Source: an uncultured Eubacteriales bacterium
GTDB taxonomy: Bacteria > Bacillota > Clostridia > Oscillospirales > Oscillospiraceae
NCBI GenBank assembly: GCA_900545585.1
Contig: UQZR01000023.1
Location: 1-44,398, forward strand
Direction: 5' to 3'
Length of the DNA: 44,398 nt
Shown piece by piece: positions 24,012-31,308 of the stretch. Both the position numbers and the translations under genes were made by a program. Within the stretch, counting starts at the first letter, position 1; every line of letters starts with the position of its first letter. The notes under the pieces were generated by a model. That model was not told where the DNA came from. It searched no databases and saw nothing but the letters and a program-made list of their open reading frames with translations.

Positions 24012-25103
24012 ATGACCCAGCGGGAGCGCCAGCTATTGGAGTGGATCCGGGAAAATCCCATGATCTCCCAGCAGGAGCTGGCCGAAAAGGCCGGTATCAC
24101 CCGTTCCAGCGCCGCAGTACACATCTCCAGCCTGATGAAGAAGGGCTATATCGCCGGACGGGGCTATCTGCTGCGCACCGACCCCTACATCGTGGTGGTG
24201 GGCGGCGTCAACATGGATATCGGCGCCGTGTCACACGCGTCTCTGGTGGCGCGGGACTCCAACCCCGGCCGCGTCACCACTTCGCTGGGCGGTGTGGGCC
24301 GCAACATCGCCCATAACCTGTGCCTGCTGGGCGAGCACGTTTCCATGGTCACGGTACTGGGGCAGGACAGCTTCGCCCAAAGCGTGCGGGAAAACGCCGC
24401 TGCCATCGGTCTGGACCTGACCCACAGCGCCGTCATCCCCGATGGGCGCACCGGCACCTACCTGTTCATTGACGACAGCGACGGTGACATGGCACTGGCC
24501 GTCAATGACATGTCCATTTACGACCACATGACGCCGGACTTCCTGCGCCAGCGTCTGGACTTCATCAACCACGCCGACCTGGTGGTGGTAGAGACGAACC
24601 TGCCGGAGGCGTCGCTGCACTGGCTGTGCCGGCACTGCACCGCACCCCTGCTGGCCGACCCGGTCTCCACCATCAAAGCCCCCAAGCTCCAGCCGGTGCT
24701 GGGCCATCTGACAGCCCTGAAGCCCAACCGCATGGAGGCGGAGCTGCTCAGCGGCGTTCCCATCCATAATGAGGCCGACGCGGCCCGTGCGGCGGAAAAG
24801 CTGCTGGACACCGGCCTGCAGCAGGTCTACATCTCCCTTGGCAGCGACGGCCTATACGCCGCCGACCGGCAGGGCCATACCGCGCGGGTGGCCTGCCCCA
24901 AGGTCCAGATCGCCAACGCCACCGGCGGCGGCGATGCGGTAGCCGCCGCGCTGGCCTCCTGCATGGCCCACGGCAAAACGCTGGAGGAGGCGGCCCATCT
25001 GGCCATCGGTGCCGGCGCGCTGGCCTGCACCTCACCCGAGACGATCCACCCCGGCATGAGCTGGGAGAACATCCAATATATTCTTGACAAGGAGGAGCTT
25101 TAA
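24012..25103 (+). CDS. psuK: Pseudouridine kinase (PfkB family) with N-terminal winged helix-turn-helix
   Basis: 363 residues. Residues 1-55 form a helix-turn-helix (ENPMISQQELAEKAGITRSS, then AAVHISSLMKKGYIAGRGYL). The rest is a PfkB kinase: VVVGGVNMDIGAVS, TTSLGGVGRNIAHNLCLLGE, VVVETNLPE and NATGGGDAVAAALASCM, where the catalytic Asp follows GGG rather than the usual GAGD. It phosphorylates pseudouridine to the 5'-phosphate. The assignment rests on psuG starting one base after its stop. The same fusion occurs in YeiC-type kinases; whether the helix-turn-helix regulates the operon is unknown. Confidence 0.9.
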   Translation: MTQRERQLLEWIRENPMISQQELAEKAGITRSSAAVHISSLMKKGYIAGRGYLLRTDPYIVVVGGVNMDIGAVSHASLVARDSNPGRVTTSLGGVGRNIAHNLCLLGEHVSMVTVLGQDSFAQSVRENAAAIGLDLTHSAVIPDGRTGTYLFIDDSDGDMALAVNDMSIYDHMTPDFLRQRLDFINHADLVVVETNLPEASLHWLCRHCTAPLLADPVSTIKAPKLQPVLGHLTALKPNRMEAELLSGVPIHNEADAARAAEKLLDTGLQQVYISLGSDGLYAADRQGHTARVACPKVQIANATGGGDAVAAALASCMAHGKTLEEAAHLAIGAGALACTSPETIHPGMSWENIQYILDKEEL

Positions 25104-25104
25104 T

Positions 25105-26031
25105 ATGAACCGTTATCTGGACGTTGCACCCGAAGTACAGGAGGCCATCAAGGCCGGTAAGCCCGTTGTGGCGCTGGAGAGCACCATCATCAGCCACGGC
25201 ATGCCCTATCCCCAGAATGTGGAGACGGCCCTGAACGTGGAGAAGATCATCCGCGAGGGCGGCGCCGTGCCCGCCACCATCGCCATCATCGGCGGCCGCC
25301 TGAAGGCCGGCCTGACCCCCGAGGAGATCGACTATCTGGGCAAGACCGGCGCCGGTGTCACCAAGGCCAGCCGCCGTGACCTGCCTGTTCTGGTGGCTGA
25401 GAAGCGCGACGGCGCCACCACCGTGACCACTACCATGATGATCGCTGCCATGGCCGGTATCGAGGTGTTCGCCACCGGCGGCATCGGCGGTGTCCACCGC
25501 GGCGCGGAGACCACCATGGACATCTCCGCCGATCTGGAGGAGCTGGCCCAGACCCCCGTGATGGTGGTGTGCGCCGGTGCCAAGTCCATTCTGGATCTGG
25601 GCCTGACCCTGGAGTATCTGGAGACCCACGGCGTCCCCGTCATCGGCTACCAGACCGAGGAGCTGCCTGCCTTCTACACCCGTAAGTCCGGCTTCGGCGT
25701 GGATTACCGTCTGGACACACCCGCCCAGCTGGCCGAGGCGTTCCATGTCAAGCGTGAGCTGGGCCTGCGCGGCGGCATGCTGGTGACGAACCCCATCCCC
25801 GAGGAGTACTCCATGGACGCCGATGTCATCAATAAGGCCATTGACGAGGCCGTGGAGGAGGCCAAGGAGCAGGGCATCCACGGCAAGGCCACCACGCCCT
25901 TCCTGCTGGCCAAGATCAAGGACATCACCGGCGGCAGCAGCCTGGCTGCCAACATCCAGCTGGTGTACAACAACGCCCGTCTGGCCACTGCCACCGCAGT
26001 GGAGCTCAGCAAGCTGCGTAACGCCGACTGA
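25105..26031 (+). CDS. psuG: Pseudouridine-5'-phosphate glycosidase
   Basis: 308 residues, normal length. Motifs: VVALESTIISHGMPYPQNVE, GKTGAGVTKASRRDLP, FATGGIGGVHRGAETTMDIS, VVCAGAKSILDLGLTLEYLE (catalytic Lys region), TNPIPEEYSMD and GSSLAANIQLVYNNA. It reversibly splits pseudouridine 5'-phosphate into uracil and ribose 5-phosphate, a C-C glycosidic bond. ATG 25105 has GGAGG 9 nt upstream, inside the end of psuK. It completes the pseudouridine salvage pair. Confidence 0.95.
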   Translation: MNRYLDVAPEVQEAIKAGKPVVALESTIISHGMPYPQNVETALNVEKIIREGGAVPATIAIIGGRLKAGLTPEEIDYLGKTGAGVTKASRRDLPVLVAEKRDGATTVTTTMMIAAMAGIEVFATGGIGGVHRGAETTMDISADLEELAQTPVMVVCAGAKSILDLGLTLEYLETHGVPVIGYQTEELPAFYTRKSGFGVDYRLDTPAQLAEAFHVKRELGLRGGMLVTNPIPEEYSMDADVINKAIDEAVEEAKEQGIHGKATTPFLLAKIKDITGGSSLAANIQLVYNNARLATATAVELSKLRNAD

Positions 26032-26033
26032 CG

Positions 26034-26321
26034 GTGAAGGAGCTCCTGACCACCCCCGCCGGTGTACTGGCCCTGTGGCTCATCGTCATCAACCTGGCCA
26101 CCTTCGCGGTGTACGGTATCGACAAGAGCCGCGCCAAGCGGGGCGTGTGGCGCGTACCGGAAAAGACGCTGTTCCTGCTGCCCCTGCTGGGCGGCAGCAT
26201 CGGGGCTCTGCTGGGCATGCGGACGTTCCGTCACAAGACGAAGCACTGGTACTTCGTCTGGGGCATCCCCGCGATCCTGCTGGCGCAGATCGCGCTGGCG
26301 GCATGGCTGCTGTACCGATAA
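26034..26321 (+). CDS. DUF1294 small membrane protein
   Basis: 95 residues with about three hydrophobic segments: near 8-27 (GVLALWLIVINLATFAVYGI), 43-61 (FLLPLLGGSIGALLGMR) and 74-92. DKSRAKRGVWRVPEKTL between segments 1 and 2 and RTFRHKTKHWYF between 2 and 3 are family signatures. GTG start 2 nt after psuG stops; no good ribosome binding site of its own, so it probably relies on coupling. Function unknown. Confidence 0.85.
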   Translation: MKELLTTPAGVLALWLIVINLATFAVYGIDKSRAKRGVWRVPEKTLFLLPLLGGSIGALLGMRTFRHKTKHWYFVWGIPAILLAQIALAAWLLYR

Positions 26322-26322
26322 C

Positions 26323-26357
26323 AAAACCGGCTCTCCGTCTGACGGGGAGCCGGTTTT
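26323..26357 (+). terminator. Terminator of the psuK-psuG operon
   Basis: Stem AAAACCGGCTCTCCG / CGGGGAGCCGGTTTT with one wobble, loop around GTCTGA, T4 at the end. Confidence 0.8.
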
Positions 26358-26371
26358 CCGCGAAAAAGCAG

Positions 26372-26400
26372 ATGACAGCGCCGCTTTCGGATGCTATAAT
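26372..26400 (+). promoter_or_regulatory. Promoter of the GNAT gene
   Basis: ATGACA (26372-26377), 17-nt spacer, perfect TATAAT (26395-26400). ATG 26419 is only about 12 nt from the expected start of transcription. Confidence 0.5.
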
Positions 26401-26418
26401 GCCGGTGAGGTGAGCAAC

Positions 26419-26940
26419 ATGATGATCCGAAAAGCGACCGCCGCCGATATCCCCGCCATCGCGGCCATCTATAATGCCCTGCTGGACCGTGAGGAGCAGG
26501 GTCTGCTGACCACCGGCTGGACCCGCGGCATCTACCCCACGGAGCAGACGGCCTTGGACGCCCTGACCGCCGGCACCCTCTACGTGCTGGAGGACGAGGG
26601 CCGCGTCACCGCTGCCGCCAAGATCGACCAGCACCAGATGCCCCAGTACGCCCAGTGTCCCTGGCAGTACGAGGCCCCGCCGGAGCGGGTGCTGGTGCTC
26701 CACACGTTGGTGGTGGACCCTGCCGTCAAGGGCAAGGGGTATGGCACCGCCTTCGTCCGGTTCTACGAGCAGCTGGGCCGCGAGACGGGACGGAACTGCC
26801 TGCGCATCGACACCAACGCCCGCAACACCCCCGCCCGCACCCTGTACGCCCGTCTGGGCTATATCGAGGCGGGCATCATCGGCGGCAGCTTCAACGGTAT
26901 CCCCGGCGTACAGCTGGTCTGTCTGGAAAAAACCGTCTGA
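26419..26940 (+). CDS. GNAT family N-acetyltransferase
   Basis: 173 residues, one GNAT domain: MIRKATAADIPAIAAIYNAL at the N-terminus, LVLHTLVVDPAVKGKGYGTA (acetyl-CoA pyrophosphate loop GKGYG), and CLRIDTNARNTPARTLYARLGYIE. Starts at ATG 26419 with GAGGTGA 5 nt upstream; ATG 26422 is an equal alternative. Acceptor unknown. Confidence 0.9.
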   Translation: MMIRKATAADIPAIAAIYNALLDREEQGLLTTGWTRGIYPTEQTALDALTAGTLYVLEDEGRVTAAAKIDQHQMPQYAQCPWQYEAPPERVLVLHTLVVDPAVKGKGYGTAFVRFYEQLGRETGRNCLRIDTNARNTPARTLYARLGYIEAGIIGGSFNGIPGVQLVCLEKTV

Positions 26941-27015
26941 TTGTTGCATATGCCGCTGATATTCGGCAGAACATTCCATATACTAAAGAAAATCATCCAC
27001 AAAGGAGGACGTGTC

Positions 27016-27321
27016 ATGGCCATTGTACACGCAACGACGCAGAGCTTTGAACAGGAGGTCCTGCACGCGGACAAGCCGGTGCTGGTGGACTTCTGGGCGG
27101 CATGGTGCGGTCCCTGCCGGATGCTGGCCCCCGTGCTGGAGTCCTTGTCCGATCGGGACGATTTCAAGATCGTCAAGGTGGATGTGGATGCAGAACCGGC
27201 CCTTGCCATGCAGTTCGGCATCGAGAGCATCCCCACCCTGCTGGTGTTCCGGAATGGCCAGCTGGTGAACAGATCCATCGGACTTGTCTCCCAGCCGGAG
27301 ATCCTGCGTCTGATGCAGTGA
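27016..27321 (+). CDS. trxA: Thioredoxin
   Basis: 101 residues, normal length. Active site FWAAWCGPCRMLAPVLE (about residues 24-40), cis-Pro loop ESIPTLLVFRNGQL. Cytosolic disulfide reductant. ATG 27016 with AAAGGAGG 7 nt upstream. A weak promoter (CTGATA, 17 nt, TATACT ending near 26984) may serve it. Confidence 0.93.
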   Translation: MAIVHATTQSFEQEVLHADKPVLVDFWAAWCGPCRMLAPVLESLSDRDDFKIVKVDVDAEPALAMQFGIESIPTLLVFRNGQLVNRSIGLVSQPEILRLMQ

Positions 27322-27325
27322 ACCG

Positions 27326-27358
27326 AATGCCTGTACCGCCGCTGGTACAGGCATTTTT
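27326..27358 (+). terminator. Terminator after thioredoxin
   Basis: Perfect 12-bp stem AATGCCTGTACC / GGTACAGGCATT, loop GCCGCT, T5. Confidence 0.85.
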
Positions 27359-27362
27359 CCTG

Positions 27363-27391
27363 TTGACAACCTGTCTGCGGCTGGGTACAAT
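27363..27391 (+). promoter_or_regulatory. Promoter of hom
   Basis: Perfect TTGACA (27363-27368), 17-nt spacer, TACAAT (27386-27391), 33 nt before the ATG. Confidence 0.65.
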
Positions 27392-27424
27392 GGGGCAAAA
27401 TCAACTGACAGGGGGTACTTCCCA

Positions 27425-28567
27425 ATGAACATCGGACTGCTGGGCTTTGGCGTGGTGGGCGGCGGCGTGCTGGAGTTGACCCAGAGCCGCAGCGACATCG
27501 CCGTTTCCCGTGTGCTGCTGCGCAGCCCCAAGGCCGGCCTGCCGGAGGGCCTGGCCACCTACGACTTCAACGACATTCTGACCGATGACGCCATCGACAC
27601 GGTGGTGGAGGTCATGGGCGGGCTGCACCCCGCCTACGAGTACGTCAGCGCCGCTATGGAGCGGGGCAAGAACGTGGTCACGGCCAACAAGGCCCTGATC
27701 GCCGCCTACTATCCGGAGCTGACGGCACTGGCAAAGAAAAAGGGCGTGGCCCTGCGCTGCACCGCCGCCGTGGGCGGCGGCATCCCGTGGCTGGTGAATC
27801 TGGCCCGTGTCAAGCGGCTGGACACCGTGGGCGCCGTGGGCGGCATCATGAACGGCACCACCAACTTCATCATGGACGCCATGCACAAGTCCCCCGTGGA
27901 CTTCCCCGCCATTCTCAAGGAAGCGCAGGACTTGGGCTACGCGGAAGCGGACCCCTCCGCCGATATCGACGGTGATGACATCCGCCGGAAGCTGTGTATC
28001 TCCGCCAACATCGCCTTTGACGCAGTACTGGAGGAGACGGCCATTCCCACCTTCGGCATCCGCACCGTCACGGCGGAGGACATTGCCGCCTTCAAGACCC
28101 ACGGCTTCGTGTGCAAGCTGCTGGCCGCAGCGGAGTCCACGGAAAACGGCGTCTGTGCCTATGTGGAGCCCACGCTGGTGGACGCCGGTGAACCGGAGGC
28201 TGCCGTGCCCGCCAACTACAACCTCATCACCTGCACCGCCGAGCGCGTGGGCCGCCAGAGCTTCTTCGGTCAGGGCGCGGGCCGCTTCCCCACCGCCTCC
28301 AATGTGGTGCAGGACTGTCTGACCATCCTGTCCGGTGACAAGTCCTTCTACACCGGCAAGGCCGACACCGCCCAGCTGGACGGCTCCGCCGAGGCCCACC
28401 CCTACTACGTGCGCACCGCCGCGCCGGACGACTTCCTGCGCAGCGTCACCGCTGACCACTGGGGTGCGGGCGTCGTCACCTCCGCCGTCAACACCTACGC
28501 CATGCTGGCATGGGCCAGGCGCCAGCTGGCGGCGGACCCTGCCTGCTTCATCGCCGGTATCCGCTGA
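27425..28567 (+). CDS. hom: Homoserine dehydrogenase
   Basis: 380 residues. N-terminal Rossmann motif GLLGFGVVGGGVLE, VVEVMGG, NVVTANKALIA, GGIMNGTTNFIMDAM and GYAEADPSADIDGDDIRRKL (homoserine-binding and catalytic Asp/Lys). NAD(P)H reduction of aspartate semialdehyde to homoserine, for threonine and methionine. Many Firmicutes enzymes have a C-terminal ACT domain for threonine feedback; here the last 70 residues (about 310-380) are short and do not read like an ACT domain. ATG 27425 with GGGGG 8 nt upstream. Own promoter and terminator; no other threonine-pathway gene is adjacent. Confidence 0.93.
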   Translation: MNIGLLGFGVVGGGVLELTQSRSDIAVSRVLLRSPKAGLPEGLATYDFNDILTDDAIDTVVEVMGGLHPAYEYVSAAMERGKNVVTANKALIAAYYPELTALAKKKGVALRCTAAVGGGIPWLVNLARVKRLDTVGAVGGIMNGTTNFIMDAMHKSPVDFPAILKEAQDLGYAEADPSADIDGDDIRRKLCISANIAFDAVLEETAIPTFGIRTVTAEDIAAFKTHGFVCKLLAAAESTENGVCAYVEPTLVDAGEPEAAVPANYNLITCTAERVGRQSFFGQGAGRFPTASNVVQDCLTILSGDKSFYTGKADTAQLDGSAEAHPYYVRTAAPDDFLRSVTADHWGAGVVTSAVNTYAMLAWARRQLAADPACFIAGIR

Positions 28568-28584
28568 ACTTCTTCATCACGCAA

Positions 28585-28611
28585 AAAGAGAGCTGCGCTG
28601 CGGCTCTCTTT
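28585..28611 (+). terminator. Terminator after hom
   Basis: AAAGAGAGC / GCTCTCTTT stem with loop TGCGCTGCG. Confidence 0.7.
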
Positions 28612-28718
28612 CCCCGTTTAAGGAAATCTTTATGATTCGTTCAAATATTCCCCCGTTTTTTGTGGTAGGATACCATGCAGCATAATGAACTATATTTCCA
28701 CGAAAGAGGCCCGCACAC

Positions 28719-29441
28719 ATGAAACAGCACCGCGCGTTCACTGAAAAACAGAAAAAACTGCTGTCCGGCGGCGCGATCGTCATTTTTGTCCTGCTGTCCG
28801 CGGCGCTGGCCTGGTTTGCGGGCCGTCCCATGGTCCGTTTCGCCAGGGAGCCGGAGGCGTTCCGCCAGTGGGTGGCCGGTCACGGCGTCTGGGGCATGGC
28901 CGCCTACGCGGGCATGGTGTTTCTGCAGGTGCTGGTGGCCATCATCCCCGGCGAACCGCTGGAGATCGCGGGAGGCTACGCCTTCGGCGCCGTGTGGGGC
29001 ACGGTGCTGTGCCTGCTGGGCTCGATCCTGGGCAGTGTGGCGGTGTTCGCCGTGGTGCGGAAATGGGGTGTCCCGCTGGTGGAGGTGTTCTTCCCCAGGG
29101 AGAAGCTGGAAAAGCTGTCCTTTCTGCGCACGTCCCCCAAGCGGACAGCGCTGCTGTGGCTGGTGTTCACCGTCCCCGGCACACCCAAGGACCTGCTGTG
29201 CTACTTTGCGGGCCTCACGGACCTGAGCTGGTCTTCCTGGCTGCTGATCGCCTCCGTGGGCCGCATCCCCTCCATCGTCACGTCCACCGTGGGTGGCGAT
29301 GCTCTGGGCATGCAGAATTACCAGTTCGCCGTTGTCACTTTCCTCGCCACGCTGGTCATCGCCGGTGTCGGCCTGCTGATCTACCGGCAGGTCTGCCGCC
29401 GCCACGACGCCCACCGCGGCTCTGCCGACAGTGATACGTGA
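28719..29441 (+). CDS. TVP38/TMEM64 (VTT/DedA-like) membrane protein
   Basis: 240 residues with five or six membrane segments; the first is at 17-35 (GAIVIFVLLSAALAWFAG). VTT-domain motifs: IIPGEPLEIAGGYAFGAVWG and FTVPGTPKDLLCYFAGLTDL, then VGRIPSIVTSTVGGDALG. Related proteins are linked to lipid scrambling and membrane homeostasis; the substrate is unknown. ATG 28719, with AAAGAGG about 10 nt upstream. No convincing promoter. Confidence 0.88.
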   Translation: MKQHRAFTEKQKKLLSGGAIVIFVLLSAALAWFAGRPMVRFAREPEAFRQWVAGHGVWGMAAYAGMVFLQVLVAIIPGEPLEIAGGYAFGAVWGTVLCLLGSILGSVAVFAVVRKWGVPLVEVFFPREKLEKLSFLRTSPKRTALLWLVFTVPGTPKDLLCYFAGLTDLSWSSWLLIASVGRIPSIVTSTVGGDALGMQNYQFAVVTFLATLVIAGVGLLIYRQVCRRHDAHRGSADSDT

Positions 29442-29475
29442 CATGCAGGAGCGATAGTATATCGTCCGTCATCGG

Positions 29476-29503
29476 AACGCCGCCCGCCGGGGCGGCGTTT
29501 TTT
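29476..29503 (+). terminator. Terminator after the TVP38-like gene
   Basis: Perfect 10-bp stem AACGCCGCCC / GGGCGGCGTT, loop GCCG, followed by a T-run. Confidence 0.8.
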
Positions 29504-29523
29504 CTGTCAGCGGCGAGGGCAGG

Positions 29524-29552
29524 TTGACAATTCTATTCGGTGGGTTCATACT
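29524..29552 (+). promoter_or_regulatory. Possible orphan promoter in the gap before the GGDEF gene
   Basis: TTGACA (29524-29529), 17-nt spacer, CATACT (29547-29552). No convincing gene starts within 250 nt. TATAAT at 29725-29730 may be the main -10 box of the GGDEF gene, with a poor -35. The gap 29504-29822 otherwise shows only two TGATGCA copies (about 29552 and 29566) and AT-rich sequence. Confidence 0.35.
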
Positions 29553-29822
29553 GATGCAGCATATCTGATGCACGGCCGCTGCCGGCAGATCATAGCACTT
29601 CGCCCGCTCCGGCATCTGAAACGCCTTTTCGTCTGCTTGTCTCCTTCGGCAGAATCTCCAATTTTGATTTGCAAAATTTTCCTCTTTGCACAAAATTACT
29701 TGTAGATTTTTCCAGAGAATGCTGTATAATATCGTTAAAATACTGTCAAGAACGCCCGTGCGATTTTGTTTTCTGTTCATTCGGAGGACTGCGCCCTGTG
29801 CGCCCGGAAAGGAGGCGTTGGC

Positions 29823-31190
29823 ATGGCCGGAAATTTGAAAATACGGACGCTGGGCAACTGGAGTCTGGGGATCACCGCGGTACTGGCGATCCTCTGTATC
29901 GCCGTGTCCATTCTGGGCTTTCGGAAATACGAGGTGCTGCAAAGCTCCACCCGGGACTACATCGCCTGCGAGGCCGCAGCCCAGCGATTCCAGACAGGCT
30001 CGGACACGCTGACCCGTCAGGTGCGGCTGGCCGCCGCCACCGGTGAGCAGACCTATATCGACGCCTATTTCGAGGAGGCCAACGTCACCCGCAGCCGTGA
30101 GACCGCGCTGGCGGACCTGTCCGCCCTCCACGGCGGCGAGGACGCGGTGACTTCGCTGGAGCAGGCGCTGTCCGCCTCCATGGATCTGATGCAGACGGAA
30201 TATTACGCCATGCGTCTGGTGGAAGATGCCATCCGCACCCCTGCCGCCCAGTGGCCCCGGGAGCTGTCCGATGTGACCCTGTCGCCGGAGGACGCAGCCC
30301 TGTCCGCTTCGGATAAAACGGACCGCGCTCGGGAGCTGCTGATCAGTCCCGAGTACGAGGACGCCAAGTCCGAGATCGCCGGCGACGTGGATGCAGCTCT
30401 GTCCGTGTTCACTGACACACTGACGGCACGGCAGCAGCGGGCGGCGGATGTGTTTGCCCGCATTTTCCGGACCATCACCGTCTGCGTGATGCTCTTCGCC
30501 GCAGTGATGCTGCTGGAGTGCGTGGTCATCCGCCGCGGCATCGTGCGCCCCCTGCTGGAGTATAACAAGAGCATCCGCCACGGCGTCATCGCCCCTATCC
30601 ACGGGGCAGCAGAGCTGCGGACGCTGGCGGAGACCTATAACAGCATCTACGAGGAAAATGAGGAACGGGAGATACTGATGAAGCATCAGGCGGAGCACGA
30701 CAGTTTGACGGAGCTGCTGAACCGCCGCTCCTTCGATCAGATCCTGAGCCTGTATGAAAAAGACCGGAGCAGCTTCGCTCTGATCTTGGCGGATGTGGAC
30801 GTCTTTAAGCAGATCAATGATACCTGCGGCCACGACACGGGTGACCGCATCCTGAAAAGGGTGGCCGCGCTCCTGCACACCACCTTCCGTTCCATCGACT
30901 ACGTGTGCCGCATCGGCGGCGACGAATTTGCCGTCATCATGGTGGATATGAGCCGTGAGCTATACTACACCATCCCCGATAAAATCGCGGAGATCAACGG
31001 CCTGCTGGCCGTACCGGAGGACGGCCTCCCCGCGGTATCCCTCAGCGCAGGCGTGGCCTTCTCCGATGAGAATGACTTCCGCGGCAGCCTGTTCAGGGCG
31101 GTGGACAGCGCCCTCTATACCGCCAAGGCCCATGGCCGCTGCGGCTGCAGCGTATCCCCCGCGCCAGACGAGACCGGCAGCAAAAGCTGA
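29823..31190 (+). CDS. Membrane-bound diguanylate cyclase (GGDEF)
   Basis: 455 residues. Membrane segment 1 about residues 13-33 (LGITAVLAILCIAVSILGF), an extracellular helical sensor of about 175 residues, membrane segment 2 about 212-235 (ITVCVMLFAAVMLLECVVI), then a HAMP-like linker and a GGDEF domain from about 295. HDSLTELLNRRSFDQIL, FALILADVDVFKQINDTCGH (metal Asp) and CRIGGDEFAVIM are intact; RSID five residues before GGDEF fits the RxxD product-inhibition site. It should make cyclic di-GMP from GTP. ATG 29823 with AAAGGAGG upstream; the upstream in-frame ATG 29766 lacks a comparable site. Followed 118 nt later by the EAL/GGDEF gene. Confidence 0.92.
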   Translation: MAGNLKIRTLGNWSLGITAVLAILCIAVSILGFRKYEVLQSSTRDYIACEAAAQRFQTGSDTLTRQVRLAAATGEQTYIDAYFEEANVTRSRETALADLSALHGGEDAVTSLEQALSASMDLMQTEYYAMRLVEDAIRTPAAQWPRELSDVTLSPEDAALSASDKTDRARELLISPEYEDAKSEIAGDVDAALSVFTDTLTARQQRAADVFARIFRTITVCVMLFAAVMLLECVVIRRGIVRPLLEYNKSIRHGVIAPIHGAAELRTLAETYNSIYEENEEREILMKHQAEHDSLTELLNRRSFDQILSLYEKDRSSFALILADVDVFKQINDTCGHDTGDRILKRVAALLHTTFRSIDYVCRIGGDEFAVIMVDMSRELYYTIPDKIAEINGLLAVPEDGLPAVSLSAGVAFSDENDFRGSLFRAVDSALYTAKAHGRCGCSVSPAPDETGSKS

Positions 31191-31308
31191 GGTGCGACGC
31201 GTCATGACCCCGGAAACCTTTCGCCGGCAGCCGGGCGGCCCGGGCGCAGCTCTCCCCCCCAACGATGCGCGGCATCGCTGTCAAACAAGCAAAAGAGGAG
31301 TAGTAGAG

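Noticed and set aside
29735..29822. Cyclic di-GMP riboswitch before the GGDEF gene
   Set aside because: No GEMM-type conserved segments are visible in the leader.
31204..31308. ATG 31204 as start of the five-domain protein
   Set aside because: It has a GAGGTG upstream, but the added 35 residues are Pro/Gly/Arg-rich and unlike a receiver N-terminus; ATG 31309 has AAGAGGAG and starts right at the REC domain. Left as an alternative.
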